Assembly: GCF_007991455.1 (NCBI RefSeq)
Contig: NZ_BJYJ01000033.1
Span: forward strand, 1-41,441
From: Chryseobacterium hagamense
Lineage (GTDB): Bacteria > Bacteroidota > Bacteroidia > Flavobacteriales > Weeksellaceae
Direction of reading: 5' to 3'
DNA length: 41,441 bases
The notes under the pieces were generated by a model that worked only from the letters and a program-made list of their open reading frames with translations, was not told where the DNA came from and made no database searches. This document shows positions 7,516 to 16,421 of the stretch, piece by piece (position 1 is the stretch's first letter; each line of letters begins with the position of its first letter). A program made the translations under genes and the position numbers.

Positions 7516-10500
7516 CTAGAATGCAAGCCCGACCCCGCCTGAAATCCTGCCGCCGTCTTCACCGGTAAAATAATCTACCCTTGCAGAGAACATTTCCAGG
7601 ATATTGAGCCAGAATCCGGCACCTATGCCCTGATGCCATTTATCGGAAGATTCGCGGTCCATCCAGACCCTTCCGAGGTCATACCCGATCAGGACTCCCA
7701 TATTGGCAGGTGCGATCCTGTTTTTGATGCGTCCGAAATCCCAACGGACTTCCGTATTGTTGACGAAATAGGATTTTCCGGCAAACCTTTCGTTCCGGTA
7801 AGCGCGCATTTTATTGTTTCCGCCGATGGCTGCAGCCTGGTAGAATTCAAAATTATTGTTGTTGATGATCATGGCATTGGCAGAATTGGCGAGGACAAAT
7901 TTTCCGCGCTTATCGATCCGGTGAAAGATATTCAGCGTTCCCTGGAACGAAGCGAAATTCTGGCTGAATTCCGATACATTCGCTTTCCATCCTGCATTCA
8001 GGGCCAGCTCCAGTCCGAGGGTAGGAAAGGCAGTATTGTCGATATTCCTGAAGCCGAAGGTGTAATTGGCTCCGGCAAACTTCTGCCCGTTGAAAACCTC
8101 AGGATTCACATCCGCAGAAACGGCAATGAAGCGGTCATCGTTTCTCTGCACTTTGGCCTGTTCGAAATTCAGCTGGAACTGGTGTTTCAATCCGTTCCAG
8201 CCGGTGGTGGAAACGGAAGGTGCAAATTTAAATTGTGAAATCCTTACCCGGTTGTAATCGCGGTCCACCGCCTCTTTGTCATATACCGTCTCATTGCCCA
8301 GTCCGAAGAAGGTTCTTGCAAAAAACGGGGTGGTATAAGAAGCGTCAATTCCCGCATCCCAGCCGCCGATGGCTTTTTTAAAGACCCCTTTGTAGCCGAC
8401 GTTGAATCCGCCTGTTGCGGTATACATATTTGCTCTGAGGGTATGTTTTTGGGTAAACGGGTCACGGATGAAATTATTCACCGTATAATTGGCCACAACG
8501 CCCAGAATCACCCCATCGTCAGGATTGAAATTGGCGTTCGGATAGCCTGCAAAGAAATTGTATTTCGGATGCTTATAGTCGTAGGTGTTGGTGTTGTAAT
8601 CATCAGAAATATGCTTTGAGGCGCCCTTGGTATTATAGGTATTTTTCTGGGATTTAAAATCGTAAATCTTTACTTTGCGGCCGTCGGCAATGTTGTAGGT
8701 ATCATGATTGTAGCCCCCGATCAGGCGGATATTCATCTTCGGCCTGCCGTCACCGGATACTTCATAGAGATCGTCATCTTCAAGCCCGTAGATCCAGAGT
8801 TCTTTGGTTTTGGAATCGTCGTAGGTCTTTTCGAAAACCAATTCCGGATTTTCTTTCTTTTTATCTAATCTGTACTGCTTTACATGAACGGTATTTCCCG
8901 TTTTTGTAATGACAAATTTATCGGGATGTACGGTTCCTGCCAGCGGCACTTTTTTCTGAAGGACATCATAATACTCGGAAGCATAAGTACCGAGTTTTGC
9001 TTTTCTTGATTTTAATTTCCGCTGAATACCGGCAAGGGTTTCATCCTGTACTTCTTCCGGTAAATTTTTGAAGGCTTCGTCGATATCCTGATCCGTAAGA
9101 TGCTCCTGGATATATTTCGCCTGTGCCGCCCAGTCTGCTTCGGTAGCTCCTTTCAGGAACACCAGGTCGAGAGGATAGGGTTCCATAGAAAACCATTTTA
9201 CGTTTTTAAGGTCGTCCTTAAAAGTTTTCATATGGCGGATAGCCGGAATGTTCATGATGACTTTAAACGCAGTTCCGTCGTAATTGCTGAAAGCCTGGTC
9301 CCGGTCTCTCGGAATCGGTTTATACAGCACTTTGTCGCCGTCTTTGTATTCGGCCCATTTCCATTGGTCGGCATGCCGGTCCCAGTCGCCGATCAGCATA
9401 TCGAAAATCCGCGCCCGGATATACGTTTCCTGGTCAACGGAATATTTATAGCTTTTACTGAAATTTTTCAGGACGTCGTCCGTAGAGACAATATCGGTTG
9501 CATTGTCAAGGGATGCCAGTGTTTTCGGGTCCGATGAAAAGCGTTCTTCGATCATGTACAGCTCATCACCGTAATGCTGGTTGTATTCTCCCAAAGCCTT
9601 CTGCTTGGGAATATAAAACAACCTGGGGTTGCTGTGGTAAAGATCGATCTTATCAGCCATGTTCCCGACGGCAAACGGCGTAAAAGGGTGGTTGGTGGTA
9701 TAAAAATCAAGGAGGAACCTTTCCGGAAAGGTATTGTCCAGCTCGTTTCCGAAAGTACTTTTCCTGAATGCCATGTTGTTGAGGAAACGGACGGCACTTT
9801 TCTTCACGCCGCGCATCACGAATTCCTGTCCGTCCTTCGCTTTCAGCCTTAAGCTGTTCGACTGGTTTCCGCCGCCTTCGCGGAAAGGCGTATAGCCGCC
9901 GTCCAACGTTGAAATATTGGCTGTCGGCGCTTCAACAGGCAGGCTGTAGTATCTCCGGTAGTGCTTTCCCCAAAGCCAGGTATAGAACTTTCCTTTTTGG
10001 GTTAATCTTTCAGGATAAATAGTGGATGTAACGGTGGCAGGAAAGGAATCGGGATAATTGTTTACAAAATCTTCAGGCTTGTCCATCACCTGAATGTGGG
10101 AAAGACTTTGCAGGGTATTGTCTTTGGTCGAAAAATATTCCACATCGGAACTTTGGTCTTTCCTGAGGTTTAGCACGGCAAAACCGCTGCCGCCGTAAGA
10201 AAAGTCGGTATTATCCCTTATCGAAGCAGGATCTACCTTGGAGCCGGCACCGCTGATGATCTGGCGGATGTTGCGGCTTTTATGATACTGCAGGTTATGG
10301 TCGTGGCCAGAAACAAAGATAATGTTTTCCCTGTCCTGGACGATGCTTCGGATACGGCCGGCCAGAGCAGCATAACGGCTGTTGTTGATATCCTCCGGGC
10401 TGGCTCCGGAAGCGCTTCTGGCCACATTCAGAAGGCTGGCTACGCCGGGTGCCGGAATCCTCCCTTTGAAAGGATAAAGGTTGGAGCGTGCAGAAGTGAA

Positions 10501-11232
10501 TCCTGCGTGGGTCCCGCTGCTGATCAGCGGATGGTGCATCGCCACGATGATTCTTTTGTCCTGGTTTTTATTGATTAAATCTTTGAACTCCACAAAAAGG
10601 TCTTCGCGGGTTTTGATATCACAGTCTTTATTGATGCCGGGGTATTTGTCCCAGTTCAAAAGGGCCCACTCCGAATCGATTACGATCAGCCTGATGTCTT
10701 TGGTTAAGCTGATGTCATCAATCGGGCAGGAATTTTTCGGGAGAAATCCCTTTTTATCATTTAAATAATCTTTCACGAAATCTTCCTGTGCCTTAATCCC
10801 TTCAAGCCCGCTGTACCAGTCGTGGTTCCCGGGAATCACCAGGGTTCTTCCTTTAAAGTTCTTTGTGATGGCCAGCTGGTCTTCCAGTTTCTTTCTGGCC
10901 GTATCATAGTTTTTATCGGATTTTTCCGGCATTCCTTTCGGGTAAATGTTATCACCCAGGAAAATCAGCATGGAATTGGTGCCGGCACTATCCAGCTGGC
11001 TCTTCAGCAGGTCCAGGGTCTGCCGGGCCTGTGGCTCGTCCGCATTTCCCGCATCACCTACCAGGAAAAGCTTAAAATCATTTCCGGACGGGGTGCCGGT
11101 ACGGTTTATTTCAGATAAGTTTTTGCCCTTTTTTACGTTATAGGTTGCGCATGAATATAGAACTCCTGCTGACAGGACAAGCCTGAGTGCAACGGAAGTA
11201 TTTTTTAAATGCGTTTTCAAGTATAAATTCAT
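7516..11232 (-). CDS. Metallophosphoesterase / kinase-like / outer-membrane beta-barrel fusion lipoprotein
   Basis: A 1238-residue protein with three parts. The N-terminus has a lipobox LYSC (C28). Residues about 52-365 are a calcineurin-like metallophosphoesterase: LVGDAG (D60), LGDNIYP (D94, N95), PGNHDW (N136, H137), AMHHP (H233/H234) and SGHDHN (H310, H312). Residues about 460-690 contain ARIFDMLIGDWDRHADQWKW (607-626) and PRDRDQAF (641-648). These resemble the catalytic loop and metal-binding Asp of FAM20C/CotH/HipA-like kinases, a reading made from the motifs alone. Residues about 895-1238 are a surface-antigen (BamA/TamA-like) beta-barrel ending in Phe (GGVGLAF). Such phosphoesterase-barrel fusions occur in Bacteroidota; their role is not established. 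The gene is divergent, with 26 bp between start codons, from the HD-PycTM gene. Confidence 0.85.
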   Translation of the reverse strand: MNLYLKTHLKNTSVALRLVLSAGVLYSCATYNVKKGKNLSEINRTGTPSGNDFKLFLVGDAGNADEPQARQTLDLLKSQLDSAGTNSMLIFLGDNIYPKGMPEKSDKNYDTARKKLEDQLAITKNFKGRTLVIPGNHDWYSGLEGIKAQEDFVKDYLNDKKGFLPKNSCPIDDISLTKDIRLIVIDSEWALLNWDKYPGINKDCDIKTREDLFVEFKDLINKNQDKRIIVAMHHPLISSGTHAGFTSARSNLYPFKGRIPAPGVASLLNVARSASGASPEDINNSRYAALAGRIRSIVQDRENIIFVSGHDHNLQYHKSRNIRQIISGAGSKVDPASIRDNTDFSYGGSGFAVLNLRKDQSSDVEYFSTKDNTLQSLSHIQVMDKPEDFVNNYPDSFPATVTSTIYPERLTQKGKFYTWLWGKHYRRYYSLPVEAPTANISTLDGGYTPFREGGGNQSNSLRLKAKDGQEFVMRGVKKSAVRFLNNMAFRKSTFGNELDNTFPERFLLDFYTTNHPFTPFAVGNMADKIDLYHSNPRLFYIPKQKALGEYNQHYGDELYMIEERFSSDPKTLASLDNATDIVSTDDVLKNFSKSYKYSVDQETYIRARIFDMLIGDWDRHADQWKWAEYKDGDKVLYKPIPRDRDQAFSNYDGTAFKVIMNIPAIRHMKTFKDDLKNVKWFSMEPYPLDLVFLKGATEADWAAQAKYIQEHLTDQDIDEAFKNLPEEVQDETLAGIQRKLKSRKAKLGTYASEYYDVLQKKVPLAGTVHPDKFVITKTGNTVHVKQYRLDKKKENPELVFEKTYDDSKTKELWIYGLEDDDLYEVSGDGRPKMNIRLIGGYNHDTYNIADGRKVKIYDFKSQKNTYNTKGASKHISDDYNTNTYDYKHPKYNFFAGYPNANFNPDDGVILGVVANYTVNNFIRDPFTQKHTLRANMYTATGGFNVGYKGVFKKAIGGWDAGIDASYTTPFFARTFFGLGNETVYDKEAVDRDYNRVRISQFKFAPSVSTTGWNGLKHQFQLNFEQAKVQRNDDRFIAVSADVNPEVFNGQKFAGANYTFGFRNIDNTAFPTLGLELALNAGWKANVSEFSQNFASFQGTLNIFHRIDKRGKFVLANSANAMIINNNNFEFYQAAAIGGNNKMRAYRNERFAGKSYFVNNTEVRWDFGRIKNRIAPANMGVLIGYDLGRVWMDRESSDKWHQGIGAGFWLNILEMFSARVDYFTGEDGGRISGGVGLAF

Positions 11233-11258
11233 AAATTTACATTAATAAAATTGCGGTG

Positions 11259-12425
11259 ATGACTATTTTACACAAAGCCAAAGATTATGTGGAAACCTTA
11301 TTCAAAGATAAACTATCTTCGGTTTACTTTTATCATAATTTCATACATACTACCTTTACAGTAAATAAAGCTGAGGAGATTCTCAGGAATACGGAAGTTT
11401 CTGTGGAAGATCAGGAAAAAGTTCTGCTGGCCTTATGGTTCCACGATACCGGGTACATAGAATGTGCCAAAGAGCACGAAGAAGCCGGCGTACGGATTGC
11501 AGAAAGATTCCTGAAGGATGAGCATTATCCTGAAGCAGGCATAGAAGAAATTTCCAGGCTGATCCTGGCGACGAAAATTGCCTACAAGCCCCAAAATCTC
11601 CTGGAGAAAATCGTAAAGGATGCCGACTGCAGCCATTTTGCCAGCCACGACTACAATGATATTTCCGATGCGCTGAGAAAAGAATGGGAACTGACGAACG
11701 TCCGTTGCTACTCTAATGATGAATGGAATGCCGGAAATCTGGATATGCTTAAAAACAAGCACCGCTTTTATACGGATTATGCCAAAAAGAACTGGCAGCC
11801 GCTGAAGGAAAAAAACATTAAAAGAATCGAGAAAAAGCTTGAAAAGGACGACGGTAAAAAACAGCCTTCCGAAAGCAGGAAGGAAAAGGAGCCGAAATCC
11901 GACCGGAGCGTGGACACTCTATTCCGGATTACCCTGGGCAACCATACCCGGTTAAGTGATATTGCGGACAGCAAGGCAAATATCCTTCTGTCGGTTAATG
12001 CCATCATTATCTCGGTCTGCCTTTCCGTACTGGTACCGAAGCTCGATGCCCCGAAAAATTCACATCTTATAATTCCGAGCTTTATTTTACTGGTGTCCAG
12101 TGTTCTGACGATTATTTTTGCGATCCTGTCAACCAAACCCAATGTCACCAAAGTACGGTTTACGGCCCAGGATGTAGCCGACCGGAAGGTCAATCTTTTA
12201 TTCTTCGGGAATTTTAACCGGATGATTTTTGAGGATTACCAGAATGCCATGGATATTCTGATCAAAGACCGGGATTATATCTACGATTCCATGGTAAAGG
12301 ATCTGTATTACCTGGGAAAAGTGCTGGACCGGAAATACAGGCTGCTGTCGATTACTTACCAGATTTTCATGGCCGGGATTATTATTTCCGTGCTGTCTTT
12401 CGGATATGCTTTCCTGAGCCTGTAA
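11259..12425 (+). CDS. HD-domain / Pycsar effector (PycTM) fusion protein
   Basis: A 388-residue protein. Residues about 20-150 are an HD phosphohydrolase-like domain with ordered metal ligands: YHNFIH (H26, H30), FHDTG (H62-D63) and KDADC (D121, D123). A charged linker follows at about 180-217. Residues about 219-388 match the membrane effector of Pycsar anti-phage systems: DTLFRITLGNHTRLSDIADS, then KANILLSVNAIII, and three predicted helices (about 240-261, 270-292, 363-386). In Pycsar systems this domain senses cCMP or cUMP from an adjacent cyclase and damages the membrane. No cyclase gene is present in this window, so a defence role here is unproven; the HD domain may control the signal. 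GTG at 11256 precedes ATG 11259; the ATG is preferred. Confidence 0.85.
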   Translation: MTILHKAKDYVETLFKDKLSSVYFYHNFIHTTFTVNKAEEILRNTEVSVEDQEKVLLALWFHDTGYIECAKEHEEAGVRIAERFLKDEHYPEAGIEEISRLILATKIAYKPQNLLEKIVKDADCSHFASHDYNDISDALRKEWELTNVRCYSNDEWNAGNLDMLKNKHRFYTDYAKKNWQPLKEKNIKRIEKKLEKDDGKKQPSESRKEKEPKSDRSVDTLFRITLGNHTRLSDIADSKANILLSVNAIIISVCLSVLVPKLDAPKNSHLIIPSFILLVSSVLTIIFAILSTKPNVTKVRFTAQDVADRKVNLLFFGNFNRMIFEDYQNAMDILIKDRDYIYDSMVKDLYYLGKVLDRKYRLLSITYQIFMAGIIISVLSFGYAFLSL

Positions 12426-12644
12426 AATCCGTGAGAAAATTTTACCGCAAAAGTCATAAAAGATATGCATGTCGGATAAAAAGTTGACTGCTTAACGTTG
12501 CAAAAGCACTCAAAACTTTAAAAAGCTTTGATTTTTAATCTGATGTGGTTTAAAATATCCATAATCATTAAAATCTTTCTCCGTGACTTAGGTGTCAAAA
12601 CAAAGTGAAATCATTCGTGAATATATAAGGGACTGGATTCATTT
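12426..12644. repeat. Degenerate palindromic repeat between converging genes
   Basis: The left end (ACCGCAAAAGTCATAAAAGAT, from about 12443) is roughly mirrored by the right end (AAAATCTTTCTCCGTGACTT, then GGTGTCAAAA, to about 12600), as imperfect terminal inverted repeats. AAAGCTTTGATTTTTAATC and GATG (12522-12545) match 7450-7472 at about 21 of 24 positions in the same orientation. The element probably belongs to the same interspersed family as 7070-7500. No gene and no clean terminator are seen. Confidence 0.55.
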
Positions 12645-14948
12645 TCACTGCGCTAAAGAAACCCTTAAAGCCAGCAGTCCGGTGATTCCCTGAAGGTCTT
12701 CCACTTTTAAAAATTCGGTATCGTTCTGAAGAATTCCTTTTTTCTGGAGCCTGCTGATGTAATCCAGATATTCCCGCTGGTTTTCCATGCCGAAATACAC
12801 GACGGTGATTTTTCCGGGACAGGTAATCCGGTCGGCAGAATCTTTCACATGGGCTTTGTCCAGGCGTTTTTTAATGACTTCATAGTAGGAATTATAAGCG
12901 CCGTCCACATCAAACCGTTTTTCGTCCATTCTGAAACGGATATCTATTTTTTCATTATACACAAAAACCAGAGAGGCAATTTCCAGGTCTACCGGGAGGT
13001 CTTTTTTGAAATTACGGAATTCCAGTTCCATATTGCAGATGGTCTTCAGCTGCCAGTATCTCAGCTTATGCACTACTTTGGAAGAGTAGTGAAGATCCGG
13101 AGCAATGTTCTGGCCGGTATATAAATTATGCTCGATACCATCCGATTTAAATCTTTCATAATAATGCGGAAAGATCTGCTGGGCCTCAAGTTGGGCCTCG
13201 TCCAGGACATCGGCCAGTTTTCTGTTGACCAGGGTTATGGAATCGTCCAGGCTCTTTCTTTTGGCGTAAAAGAGATCGGTCTGGATAAAAACCTGGGCAA
13301 AATAGTCTTTGATTTTTGCCTTTACTTCGCTGGACGATTTTATTTCCAGCTTTCCCTGGAGGAACGGGTGGATTTCGTCCCTTACCAATCTCTGGAAACG
13401 CTGCTCGGTATCGGCTTTGATGTCACTGTTGAGTTCGTATTCGAAAATTTCCAGTGCCAGCAGGTATTTTTCCGAATCGGAATGGATCATCATAAAAATA
13501 TCATGAAGGCAGCCGATCTGCCGGTTAAGATCCTCCAGCATCAGATGGAATCTTTTTTCCGAAGAGGAACGGATATCGGAAAAGCCGAAAAGCGGCGTCA
13601 GATTTTTAAATGAAATCTGTTTTAAAGTATAAATCTTTTTAGACAGGGAAGCATTGAAATATTTTTCGGCTTCGTTCCTGAACTTCCAGACTACACTGTC
13701 GTGGATCGTTGTATATTCCCGCTGGATGATGGCCTCGATCTGATAATTTTTTTCAAAGCTGAACCGGTTGATCGAAAACAGGATCATATCCGTAAAAAAC
13801 TCCATTTTTTTTAGCTTTAAACCGTTAAAGCTGTTGGCAATCGGGGAGGTGAATTCCATCATGGCCATGAGTTCGCCATCCTTCATGATCGGGATGACCA
13901 TAAAGCTGTTGATGTTATTATCCCTTAAGATGCTGAAAGACGGCAGGGATTTGACAGAATGGTCCAGGTTTTCAATATTGGAAACAACAATAGGCCTGGA
14001 ATTATAATTCAGATTGGTAAAGGTCTCCTTTCTGGTTTCCGCATCGAAGGTATTGATCCAGAAATCCAGGATATGGTTGGTAAAGACGTTTTCATAAATC
14101 GGCAGCTTTTCCAGCCGCTGGTCCTTTTTGTTGAAGAGCATCAGCCCGAAGCTCAGTTCGGCTACATCGAAATACGATTTGAAAATTTCAACCAGGTTTT
14201 CATCCGGCTTTATATTTTCAGGATCAATCCGGATCATGGTAGACTTCAGGTCGGACAATGCCACTTCGGAAGTGCAATCCACAAGAGAGACAATGGAGAA
14301 CCCTTTCAGGACCCATGATTTTGAAGGGAAATATTTCTTCCAGAGCTTAAAGTCATCCAGGTTTTCGAGAAGCATATCAACTACCTCTTCTGAAGGGATT
14401 CTGGTACCTTCCGTAGGATAGACTTCCGTAAAATCGGCATTTACCGATATTTTATAGTGTTTCATGATGCCCTGCCGGTTGGGGATGTCATAATAAAAAG
14501 GCAGGTTGCTCTTGATGTCTCTTTTAAAGTAGCTTTGCAGGATCAGGCAGCAACAGAACACATAAAATTCGTCATCGTCGATATTCCGGAGTTCGATGGA
14601 AAAATCTTTTCCTGCATCTTTAAGAATGGCCTTAAACCTTTCGGTATAGTTGAAGGTAATATTGGATAGCGGAATACTGGCTGCTTTTATTTCATTATGC
14701 GTTAAGCCGGTAGGGAAGAGGTCTGCCAGCAAAAGCCGGATGAGGTCTTCATTTTTTTCCAGCAGGGAAGTATCCTGGAAGCCGTCTCTGAGTTCCCGGA
14801 AATTTTTCGTCTTTTCTATTAAAGATTCTGCATAGTTGACGCGGTATTCCAGCCGGTCGTTGTACCGGATATGTTCCAGTACATCCAGATAGCGTCCGAA
14901 TGAGATATATACCTGAAAAGGGGTGTCTTTTTTATAAAGGTCTGACAA
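12645..14948 (-). CDS. GAF-domain-like protein of unknown function
   Basis: A 767-residue soluble protein without signal peptide or membrane helices. A segment at about 270-410 (SFGLMLFNKKDQRLEKLPIY, then SFMVIPIMKDGELMAMMEFTS) has the pattern of a GAF sensor domain. The C-terminal third is helical and charged, with several Lys/Glu-rich stretches that may form coiled coils. No kinase, cyclase or HTH output domain is visible, so its activity is unknown; proteins of this size and style occur in Flavobacteriia. It follows the nuo operon terminator by 22 nt and must have its own promoter. A weak -7-like box (TAAATTTC on the minus strand) is present near 14960. Confidence 0.65.
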   Translation of the reverse strand: MSDLYKKDTPFQVYISFGRYLDVLEHIRYNDRLEYRVNYAESLIEKTKNFRELRDGFQDTSLLEKNEDLIRLLLADLFPTGLTHNEIKAASIPLSNITFNYTERFKAILKDAGKDFSIELRNIDDDEFYVFCCCLILQSYFKRDIKSNLPFYYDIPNRQGIMKHYKISVNADFTEVYPTEGTRIPSEEVVDMLLENLDDFKLWKKYFPSKSWVLKGFSIVSLVDCTSEVALSDLKSTMIRIDPENIKPDENLVEIFKSYFDVAELSFGLMLFNKKDQRLEKLPIYENVFTNHILDFWINTFDAETRKETFTNLNYNSRPIVVSNIENLDHSVKSLPSFSILRDNNINSFMVIPIMKDGELMAMMEFTSPIANSFNGLKLKKMEFFTDMILFSINRFSFEKNYQIEAIIQREYTTIHDSVVWKFRNEAEKYFNASLSKKIYTLKQISFKNLTPLFGFSDIRSSSEKRFHLMLEDLNRQIGCLHDIFMMIHSDSEKYLLALEIFEYELNSDIKADTEQRFQRLVRDEIHPFLQGKLEIKSSSEVKAKIKDYFAQVFIQTDLFYAKRKSLDDSITLVNRKLADVLDEAQLEAQQIFPHYYERFKSDGIEHNLYTGQNIAPDLHYSSKVVHKLRYWQLKTICNMELEFRNFKKDLPVDLEIASLVFVYNEKIDIRFRMDEKRFDVDGAYNSYYEVIKKRLDKAHVKDSADRITCPGKITVVYFGMENQREYLDYISRLQKKGILQNDTEFLKVEDLQGITGLLALRVSLAQ

Positions 14949-14970
14949 AGCTGAAATTTAGAGTAAAGGT

Positions 14971-15003
14971 AAAAAAAAACCACAACTTTAAGGTTGTGGT
15001 TTC
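14971..15003 (-). terminator. Intrinsic terminator of the nuo operon
   Basis: On the minus strand the arms AAACCACAAC and GTTGTGGTTT pair perfectly around a 5-6 nt loop and are followed by a run of Ts (complement of the A run 14971-14979). It starts 17 nt after the nuoN stop codon. Confidence 0.92.
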
Positions 15004-15019
15004 TATTTTATAAGACTTT

Positions 15020-16405
15020 TTACAGCCCGAACAATCTTGCAAAGAGATCAGGGAAAATTCCCAGAACTACTACTGACGCAATCACGAATACGCCAACTAT
15101 ATTATAGGTAACGGTTACTTTTTCAGAAGATTTGAATGTACTTTCTTTAAAGAAGAACATGGAGATAATCAGTCTCAGATAATAAGCAATGGAAACCGCA
15201 GATCCCAATACAGCTACCAATACTAAGAATACCCCGTGTTTTGAATTCATCGCCTGAGAGAATAAGGCAAATTTCCCCATGAAACCGGCAGTTAACGGAA
15301 TCCCGGCCATGGAAAGCATGGAGATTGCTGCAGCAGTGGCCAGTAAAGGCTCTGTTTTTGCCAATCCTTTGAATGCTCCGAAGGAGGTTTCCCTCTTCAG
15401 CTTTTCAACATAGATCAGGGCCATGAAAACCCCTACAGTGGATAAAGCGTAAGCAAACAGGTAGAAAGCCAGGTTATAAGTAGAAAGGCTGGTCATTCCG
15501 AAGAATACCAATCCGATATATCCTGCGTGGGAAACGGAAGAGTAGGCCAGCATCCTTTTGGCATTCGTCTGGGCCAGACCCATTACGTTTGCCAACAGTA
15601 AAGTAATGATCAGGAATACCCCGAATACGTTGATCCACTCCGCAGTAACGCCGCCGAATCCGATGGTCATCAGTCTGAACAGGGCAAAGAATCCTGATAT
15701 CTTCACCACACTCGCCATAAAAGCAGTGATCAGCGAAGGGGCTCCGTAATAGACATCCGGGCTCCACATGTGGAAAGGCGCCAATGCTACCTTAAATGCC
15801 AGGGCACAAAGAATAAGCAATACTCCCAGAATAAACATTCCATCCTTGGGATTGGAAACTCCGAAATCCTGGATTTTATATAAATCAAAACTTCCGGTAC
15901 TTCCGTAGATAAAGGCGATCCCGAACAACAGGAAACCCGTTGCGAATGCACCCATCAGGAAATATTTGATCGAAGCTTCGTTTGATCTCAGATCCGTCTT
16001 GTTGGCTCCGGCCATTACGTATAACGGAATGGAGAGGATCTCAACACCCAGGAATAAGGTCACCAAATTCTGGTATCCGAAAAGGATGATCCCGCCGCAT
16101 AGCGCAAACAGCATCAAAGCATACAGTTCCGATTGGTGGCTTCTGTGGTTGCTGAATGCAAAACCTCCCAAAAAGAACAACAATAAAGTCGTTACGATTG
16201 ATATTTTAGTGAACAGCGCCGCATTACCGGTGTAGTCGTACATATGCCTGTACTGTCCGAAGAACGAAAGCTCCGGCATAAAACTTACCCATAATGCGAT
16301 GATTAATCCCAAAATCCCAATGTATCTTGCGAATTTCCCTTGTTCAAAAACTCCTGAAAATAACGCAACAACTGCCGTTAGGAAAACAATAATTAAAACA
16401 CTCAT
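15020..16405 (-). CDS. nuoN: NADH-quinone oxidoreductase subunit N
   Basis: A 461-residue antiporter-like membrane subunit of complex I, one of three proton-pumping modules. It has about 14 helices. Key family features are FLGVEILSIPLYVMAGANK (conserved Glu of TM5), FLMGAFATGFLLFG, the broken-helix segment AFKVALAPFHMWSPDVYYGA and MLAYSSVSHAGYIGL. It is the last gene of the operon, 16 nt after nuoM, and followed by a strong terminator. The length is typical for Bacteroidota NuoN. Confidence 0.97.
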   Translation of the reverse strand: MSVLIIVFLTAVVALFSGVFEQGKFARYIGILGLIIALWVSFMPELSFFGQYRHMYDYTGNAALFTKISIVTTLLLFFLGGFAFSNHRSHQSELYALMLFALCGGIILFGYQNLVTLFLGVEILSIPLYVMAGANKTDLRSNEASIKYFLMGAFATGFLLFGIAFIYGSTGSFDLYKIQDFGVSNPKDGMFILGVLLILCALAFKVALAPFHMWSPDVYYGAPSLITAFMASVVKISGFFALFRLMTIGFGGVTAEWINVFGVFLIITLLLANVMGLAQTNAKRMLAYSSVSHAGYIGLVFFGMTSLSTYNLAFYLFAYALSTVGVFMALIYVEKLKRETSFGAFKGLAKTEPLLATAAAISMLSMAGIPLTAGFMGKFALFSQAMNSKHGVFLVLVAVLGSAVSIAYYLRLIISMFFFKESTFKSSEKVTVTYNIVGVFVIASVVVLGIFPDLFARLFGL

Positions 16406-16421
16406 TTCTTAAAATATCAAA

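Noticed and set aside
7633..8238. 201-codon plus-strand frame opposite the phosphoesterase-barrel gene
   Set aside because: Shadow of a GC-rich real gene; no start context or family motif.
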